A DNA stretch of 64,000 nucleotides from Paramacrobiotus metropolitanus. Lineage: Eukaryota > Tardigrada > Eutardigrada > Parachela > Macrobiotidae. The stretch covers positions 186,001 through 250,000 of the forward strand of contig NW_026570299.1 in the NCBI RefSeq assembly GCF_019649055.1, written 5' to 3'. Shown here one piece after another: positions 58,575 through 64,000 of the stretch (positions are counted from its first letter, which is position 1; every line of letters begins with the position of its first letter). The notes under the pieces were generated by a model. It was given only the letters and a program-made list of their open reading frames with translations, was not told the DNA's origin and did not search any database. The position numbers were made by a program, and so were the translations under genes.

Positions 58575-58754
58575 GTGCATGAGTACGATCCCCCTGGACA
58601 TCCGGACGACATGAAACGTTTAAAAGTTCACCGCTGCTCGTGTCACATGTAATATAGGCGTCTGAAGCTATTACGGCGCCGTGTCTGGACCGAAACTATC
58701 CTGTTCAGCGTTATCAAGCCGTCACCGGCGTCCAACGTGGGCAGCGACCTTCAG
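58575..58754 (+). pseudogene. Exon 1 of repeated small gene family, copy E
   Basis: GTGCATGAGTACGATCCCCC aligns with the ATGCATGAGTACGATCC of copy B, and ends at the shared donor TTCAG|GTACAG. The frame closes after about 22 codons. Its downstream exon-like blocks are at 61,945-62,240, pushed away by the MULE insertion. Confidence 0.4.
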
Positions 58755-58956
58755 GTACAGTATTTTTGTGATATGCGGTCTGCAGAGTGTTATGATTGAT
58801 AGTTCCGCGTAGAATTACTGTAAAATGGTCGCTCGGTCTTATTACGCGATCAAGTACATGCGCGCATTGTTGCTCGGCATGTTGGTACTGACTTTTGAAA
58901 AAAAAACTATTCTGCTCGCAGCTGCGCGTCGCAGAACAGGCGTTGAGAGTGTACAC

Positions 58957-59000
58957 GGTATCATCCCATTTCGCCAACGGGACATTTCGCCAACCGGGTA
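58957..59000 (+). repeat. Left terminal inverted repeat of MULE
   Basis: Two units of CATTTCGCCAAC; partner at 61,879-61,936. Confidence 0.8.
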
Positions 59001-59364
59001 ATTTGCTCCCGGTTACTGAACTACAGTACTATGCTATAAGACATCGTATATATGCCATTAGCATTAATGCACACGGCTCAACGCTACAATAACGTACAGA
59101 TTGTACATCTTAGAATGTGATTCGAAAGTGAGCGGCACATGAACAATTGCTGATGTAAATGAGTCGATTCGAAGTCATTACTCACATGTCAGTCATATTA
59201 TAAGCAAGGCTGATTAAACGTAAAATCGAACCCTCAGTACCACTTTTAATATGTGCACAGAAAAGCCGTTGGATAATCATAAATTTCGTATTAACCACAA
59301 TTTTCCAGCTTTTCTGTCTACGTTTTACATAGCAGGGCGCAGATAATTAACTGCCTAGTTAATT

Positions 59365-61374
59365 ATGACGGAAATAACGTTTTCTTTTACCAACCGCAAA
59401 GGCAAGGTGTTGAATTACAAAGGTTATGAGTATATCGAATTCTGGAAACGCGCAGAAGACAGAACGGATAATTGTCAGAATTGGCGTTGCCGAGAAAGAG
59501 CCCACTGCAGTGCTCGTTTATATTATGCCGATGGCAAAGCTGTTGAGCGCGGCCAGCATTCTCATGCCCCGGATGTCATAAAGGTTACTGCAAAATCAGC
59601 AAGACAGGCGTTGAAGGTTCGTGCAACAAATACAGTGGAGCGACCACGGCAGATCATTGACGAAGTTCGCGCCGGGATGCCTGTATATGCTGCAGTAAAA
59701 TGTCCTCTTACAACGCTCTTGCCAAAACCATTGGACGCCAAAGAAAAGCGGAAGGTATCCCTACTGGTCGTGTAACTTGCTTAGCTGATATCGATGGCAG
59801 TTATTTTCTGAAAGAAACAACACGCAATGAATCCGTGCTAATTGCCGATACTGGTGCAGAAGACATTCATCGGATTATTGTGTTCGGAGATCCGAAATGC
59901 TTCGATTATCTGGAGAGAACAAATGTTTGGCTCAGCGATGGCACCTTCAGCGTTAGCCCGCCTGTTTTCACGCAGTTGTACACGGTGCATGCGGATGTTT
60001 GTGGTGCAACGGCTCCGCTTATTTATGCGCTGTTGCCAAATAAATGTGAGCTCACTTATCGACGCTTTTTCACAATAATCCGTGACGCACTGATGCAGAA
60101 AAGTGGATCTGAAGAAATCGGACCCGAATATATGCTGATGGATTTCGAACAGTCGGCTGTCATTGCGTTCCGAAATGTTTTCACCACGTCAAAATTAAGA
60201 GGTGAAATTAAAACAGTATTTTTATTAATGGAATAAATTGTCTTATTTTTATGCAGTTATAGTAAATAACAAAATATATGAAATATTCAGGTTCTCTGTA
60301 TGGTCTTAATTTCTTTCAATTTTGTTGTTTTACAACAGCTATTATTATTTGTGCTAATTGTTATTTGTTGTTTTCATGATTACAAATTTTTATGCAGTAA
60401 ATATAATTATTTAATCGTTGTTATTTAGTTGTTGTTGGCTGGCATTAATTACTACTAATTTAACGCACTTATATCACGATTTTCAAAGAATACGCCGGTA
60501 CTACTGCTGTTAGTGAAAGCAGAAATACTACTAACAATGATTGATTGTTAATAATTATTATCACTTGTTCCTGATTATTAACTTTTATTAATAATTATTG
60601 TTCATTATTGTTAATTATTATCTGCTAGAAATTCTATGCTGTACTTTATATAAATTTTTTTTGTATAATAAAAATTTAATTTAAAGATTGATAATAGAAA
60701 TTTTTTTCTTAAATTCTTAAAATCAATGAAAATAAAAAAGTTTTGCAAATAATTAACTTACAGGTTGCAACTTCCACTTCGGACAAAGCCTGTACCGGAA
60801 ACTCGTTGCCCTGGGACACGGGCCCCTTTACGCGACCAATGCTGAGTTCAACATTTCCTGTCGCATGCTTTTTGCCCTCGCATTCGTGCCGGTACAGGAT
60901 GTGGAACGAGCGCTTATGGAACTGCTGGACGCGCCATTTTTCCCGTTTAAACACAGCGATGTGTTCATCGAGTATTTGAAAACAACATACGTCGGCGAAA
61001 CAACAACTATGTTTCGAGTAACCGGTTGTCGTATTAAACGCCCTTTGTATCCTGTTGAATTTTGGAGCTGTGTGGATAGATTGGAGCAGGATATTCACCG
61101 TACGACCAATCGCCTAGAAGCTTGGCACCGCACGTTTTCTGATGTGGTTAATAAAGACCATCCCGGCATCTATCAGTTTTTCAACCTACTGTGTCGGGAA
61201 ATTGTTCACCAGCAAACAGAGGCAGCTTCACGCATGGCAGGTGAAATTCCTAAACAAAGGAAGCAATACCTCGAGGTCACCAAGCGGCTAAAAAACGTTG
61301 CGTCCAACTACGGGCAAATCGATACGATCAGCTATCTGAGATCGGTTGCTATTAATCTGGAAATCATGTTGTAA
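59365..61374 (+). CDS. FLYWCH zinc-finger MULE transposase
   Basis: Transposase that would excise and insert its element in the nucleus. The frame from ATG 59,365 opens with a FLYWCH finger (residues about 5-70: FTNRKGKVLNYKGYEYI, WRCRERAHCSAR, then GQHSHAPD). After a frame change near 59,697 (short A-run) it continues as the MULE catalytic domain: DIDGSYFLKET, WLSDGTFSVSPPVFTQLY, APLIYALLPNK, GPEYMLMDFEQSA. A 562-base AT-rich intron follows (60,202-60,763; GTGAAA...TTACAG) and joins in phase to CNFHFGQSLYRKLVALGHGP and the C-terminal TTNRLEAWHRTF. The stop is at 61,374. One single-base frame change is the only defect, so it is nearly intact or recently active. The acidic catalytic residues (D of SDGTF, D of MDFE) are present. 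Confidence 0.82.
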
Positions 61375-61878
61375 AGTTTTCATTGTCAAACTGCAGCGCA
61401 GCAGCTTGTATTATAATTCTGACTTTAGCTTCATACTCGTAATGGTTTACTTACTAATATTAATATTAATAATTTGTATGTGTGCAAAATTACGTAGCAA
61501 CACTTTCATTTCCATTTTTGTTCTTGGAATTGGCATTCGATACTGTGCGTAACATGCCGACATATATTTTGAGTTTCGCATTTCCGCCGAATTCGGTGCT
61601 GGACGTAACCGCCTTTTGATACGTTCCTGCTAATTATTTTACCTTGCATGGCAAACTGTCGGTTATGGTTAAAAAGGGAAAATACTTGTAAATATTTTTT
61701 CTGTTCTTTTTGTAGTATTACAATGGGTGAATGTCCTGCAGTACGTATGTATTTATTGTACATTTAAAATAAAAATGCATCTAAAATTTGCTGCTATGGC
61801 CAGCCAAGAGTGCCATATCTAATTGTCCTGTAGACTAAGGCCGCTAAACATACGGTACTCTAGGCTAAGTATCCTGTA

Positions 61879-61936
61879 GGCAGTTGGCGAAATGTCTGGT
61901 TGGCGAAATGTCCGGTTGGCGAAATGGGTGGTAGCC
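61879..61936 (-). repeat. Right terminal inverted repeat of MULE
   Basis: Three units of TTGGCGAAATGTCyGG. Confidence 0.8.
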
Positions 61937-61944
61937 GTGTACAC

Positions 61945-62240
61945 GGGGTTTAGTGCTCCTTGTTGCTTCACTTGCTTGTACGGTTTTGCGTGCGCTCTCA
62001 TTCTACTATGCATCGGCGAGGTCTTGATAACAAGAGCGTTGACTCACTGTGATTTTTATTAACCGACCGAAGCCTACCCTAGGTCATCCATGCGGACCAT
62101 GCTCACCAGTTATGGAAAATGTGGTTTGTCGGTCACCCTCACCAAATGTTAAAGGCACGGTTGACGTATCTACTTGCACACTATTTGACACGTAACTCGT
62201 GGTGATCTGTCGGTCACTGGCAGTATAGCTGCAACTGCTG
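61945..62240 (+). pseudogene. Exon-like blocks 2 and 3 of small gene family, copy E
   Basis: 61,945-62,060 (GGTTTAGTGCTCCTTGTTGC ... GGCGAGGTCTTGATAACAAG) aligns with 13,335-13,420 and 22,535-22,610. 62,090-62,230 (TTATGGAAAATGTGG, GTCGGTCACC twice) aligns with 31,999-32,130. Confidence 0.4.
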
Positions 62241-63230
62241 CTAGGCCCCTGCTTATTCGAAATTTTCGTTCTCACATTACATTACTCTAGTGCATATGTC
62301 CGGACAGTATACGAAATACAGGCATATACGTCTTACGTACTCCTAAAATAAGATTTGTTCGCTTTGCCTTCTGTGCAGAATGATTACAAACAGTTTGACC
62401 TCAAATTAAAGGTTATCAATGTCACTATTATCTAACCCTCATGCGCGTAAATACAAAATGTTAAATTACTCTGCTTACGTCAGACAAAGTTAACACCGGT
62501 TCAAGGTCAACATTTCAATTTACAAAGTACTAGTATTATTATATCAGCAATTATTAGTATTATTATTAGTATCAGAAAATATTATTAGTATCAGAAAATT
62601 TACTTATTAATCAATCTCATATCGCAACATTATACTATAATTATAGTATTTCAAGCAGCAAAAAGCAAACAAAACGAAATAATACTATTTCTCTTTGTAC
62701 GAAGGACAGTTTTTGTTTTTAAGGAGCAGCGCATAGCTTTTCTCATAGTAGCGCATAGCTAATGATTATTATGGCATCCAGTTTTCTTAGCCAGATTCTG
62801 TACTCGTATACAATTTTTAATTTTAATTTTTTAATTTTTTTGGAGGCAGTATGTTGGTTTGTTTACTCAGCTTAACGTCTACAACGATAAGGAATATCTG
62901 CTCAAGGAGGTAGACTACCGTAAAAGAAGATGCTGCCGCAGCGACAGCTCGTAAAAACAAACACAATAAAAACAGAAACAATTTTTTACCCACGAAGAAC
63001 AATTCCGCATTACAGTACTGTAGCCACCACCGTGAAGCACCAGTATAAGGTGATAAGATGAGACAGTAAATCTCGATTAAACGAGTATAAACGAGTATCT
63101 GTGCATTCGAAGAACAGCGTTCAAATGACCCGACGACATGCACTGCGCCCAACTTCCGTAGTCAGGAAATAGTGTCGGTATAAATGTATAATTATGTCAA
63201 TATACATATGAGTCCCATGACTCATACTAG
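62241..63230. other. No supported gene
   Basis: AT-rich; ATTATTAGTATCAGAAAAT is tandemly repeated near 62,545-62,600. A 109-codon minus frame (62,823-63,152) is hydrophobic at one end but has no other support. Confidence 0.4.
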
Positions 63231-64000
63231 TTCGCTTCGGTTCGGCTCGTTTGACTGGATCCGCTCGTCTCACTCGCGTCCCTCTCTTTACTTGCCACCG
63301 CCTCCCTAATCCTCACAGTGGAATGGGAAGCAGAAATTTCCACAACGTCCCGGTGCTCCTTGGCTGATCTCTCGGCAACAGCTGCTGGTTAAGCATCAGC
63401 CACGCCGCTCATCTGACCTGTGGCATACTTGCGCTGCGCGTCCGCCAGTTTCGGACAGAAGCGCACTGTGTACGCATTGTCCTGGCCTAGGGAGCAACGC
63501 CGTTTGCTCCCGTGTTTATTATGCGCCCTCTCCCTCCGGGCTTTCTGCCATCCCCGTCCCGACTACCGCGCCCCGGGGCGGGGGGTAGGGACACCGCATA
63601 CCGGTACACGGTGCGCGTCCTGAGGTATTGCTTAGGCACTGATATTTTTATTTTGTGTTATAAAAGAATTTCTGGATGGAAACAAGCAACAACTAAAAGG
63701 TCACTCGTCAACTGAATTTCAGGTACGAATAGTTGCTATAAACTACGTTTCCGAGAAAAAAACACCAATCACGAGAAAGAATTATATAAATTGCACCATT
63801 ATAATTTAAAATATTTATACGGGGTGCTAAAAATGTGCTGTTATTATTTTTATTAGTGTGGATTCGTGCTTGATGTTTTATGTTTCGAATTTCATGTATC
63901 GTTACGTAGGTGGTGACGGAGAGATCAGTACGATAGGAATAATTACCGTAATAATCTATCCTACCGACCTACTCAACGACAGAGTATGAGCTAATATCTC
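63231..64000. other. GC-rich stretch then AT-rich end, no gene assigned
   Basis: 63,231-63,620 is markedly more GC-rich than its surroundings (CGCGCCCCGGGGCGGGGGG near 63,568). It could be the border of a gene outside the window, but no frame or motif supports one. Confidence 0.35.

Larger units (their letters stand above)
58957..61936 (+). mobile_element. MULE-type DNA transposon with tandem-repeat termini
   Basis: Inverted termini GGTATCATCCCATTTCGCC (left) and its imperfect complement (right, ending GGTGGTAGCC) contain two and three head-to-tail copies of CATTTCGCCAACCGGA. GTGTACAC at 58,949-58,956 and 61,937-61,944 is an 8-bp target duplication, in the range usual for MULEs. The 2,980-bp body encodes a FLYWCH/MULE transposase in plus orientation. 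The element sits between the first and second exon-like blocks of small-gene copy E. Confidence 0.85.

Noticed and set aside
62823-63152. 109-codon minus-strand frame.
   Set aside because: Amino-acid pattern looks like translated non-coding AT-rich DNA; no domain or context.
63231-63620. Ribosomal RNA or tRNA fragment in the GC-rich stretch.
   Set aside because: No recognisable rRNA core sequence or tRNA A/B box pair; only GC content differs.

Overview
This is eukaryotic nuclear DNA from an invertebrate animal. Genes are split by many short GT-AG introns, mostly 57-230 bases, with one GC-AG intron in the set. The proteins are animal extracellular types (ACE peptidase, Ig, CUB), and Ty3/gypsy and MULE transposons are present. 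An ecdysozoan such as a tardigrade would fit the compact introns and gene content, but that is a guess; nothing in the window fixes the species.

Left part (1-38,400): mostly repeats. Two related repeat blocks and a degenerate small gene family recur in order, and between about 11.2 and 28.4 kb they form a decayed tandem segmental array. Array landmarks are a 68-70 nt imperfect palindrome (six copies in the window), an RFX X-box-like motif (GCTGCTTAGCAAC, five copies in the window) about 150-220 bases upstream of a conserved exon 1, Ty3/gypsy gag and pol relics on the minus strand, and a relic exon resembling a KDM3-type JmjC domain. Two younger insertions stand out. One is a 1,269-bp gag-only LTR element with identical LTRs and a 5-bp target duplication (14,100-15,368). 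The other is a non-coding LTR element whose two LTRs are identical for 164 bases and then abruptly diverged (28,777-30,448). A foldback element with tandemly repeated inverted termini lies at 9,884-10,886.

Middle part (38,495-51,685): the genic region, all on the minus strand. A 25-exon gene encodes a secreted two-domain angiotensin-converting-enzyme-like peptidase. Both zinc sites are intact, and I rebuilt the frame through every exon to 1,391 codons plus stop. Upstream of it lie a probable secreted Ig-domain gene with an apparent frame break, a possible small membrane protein, and a four-exon gene for a CUB / LDLa-like / transmembrane protein with two PPxY motifs in its tail (357 aa, frame checked).

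Right part (51,686-64,000): a short inverted-repeat element, a young full-length Ty3/gypsy element (53,687-58,074, LTRs differing by one base, ATAAC target duplication) whose reading frames are nevertheless broken, and a FLYWCH/MULE transposon (58,957-61,936) inserted inside the fifth copy of the X-box gene family. The last 2 kb show no supported gene.

The ACE, CUB and gag-only calls rest on frame or terminal-repeat checks made by eye. Homology calls rest on recognising family motifs, not on searches.
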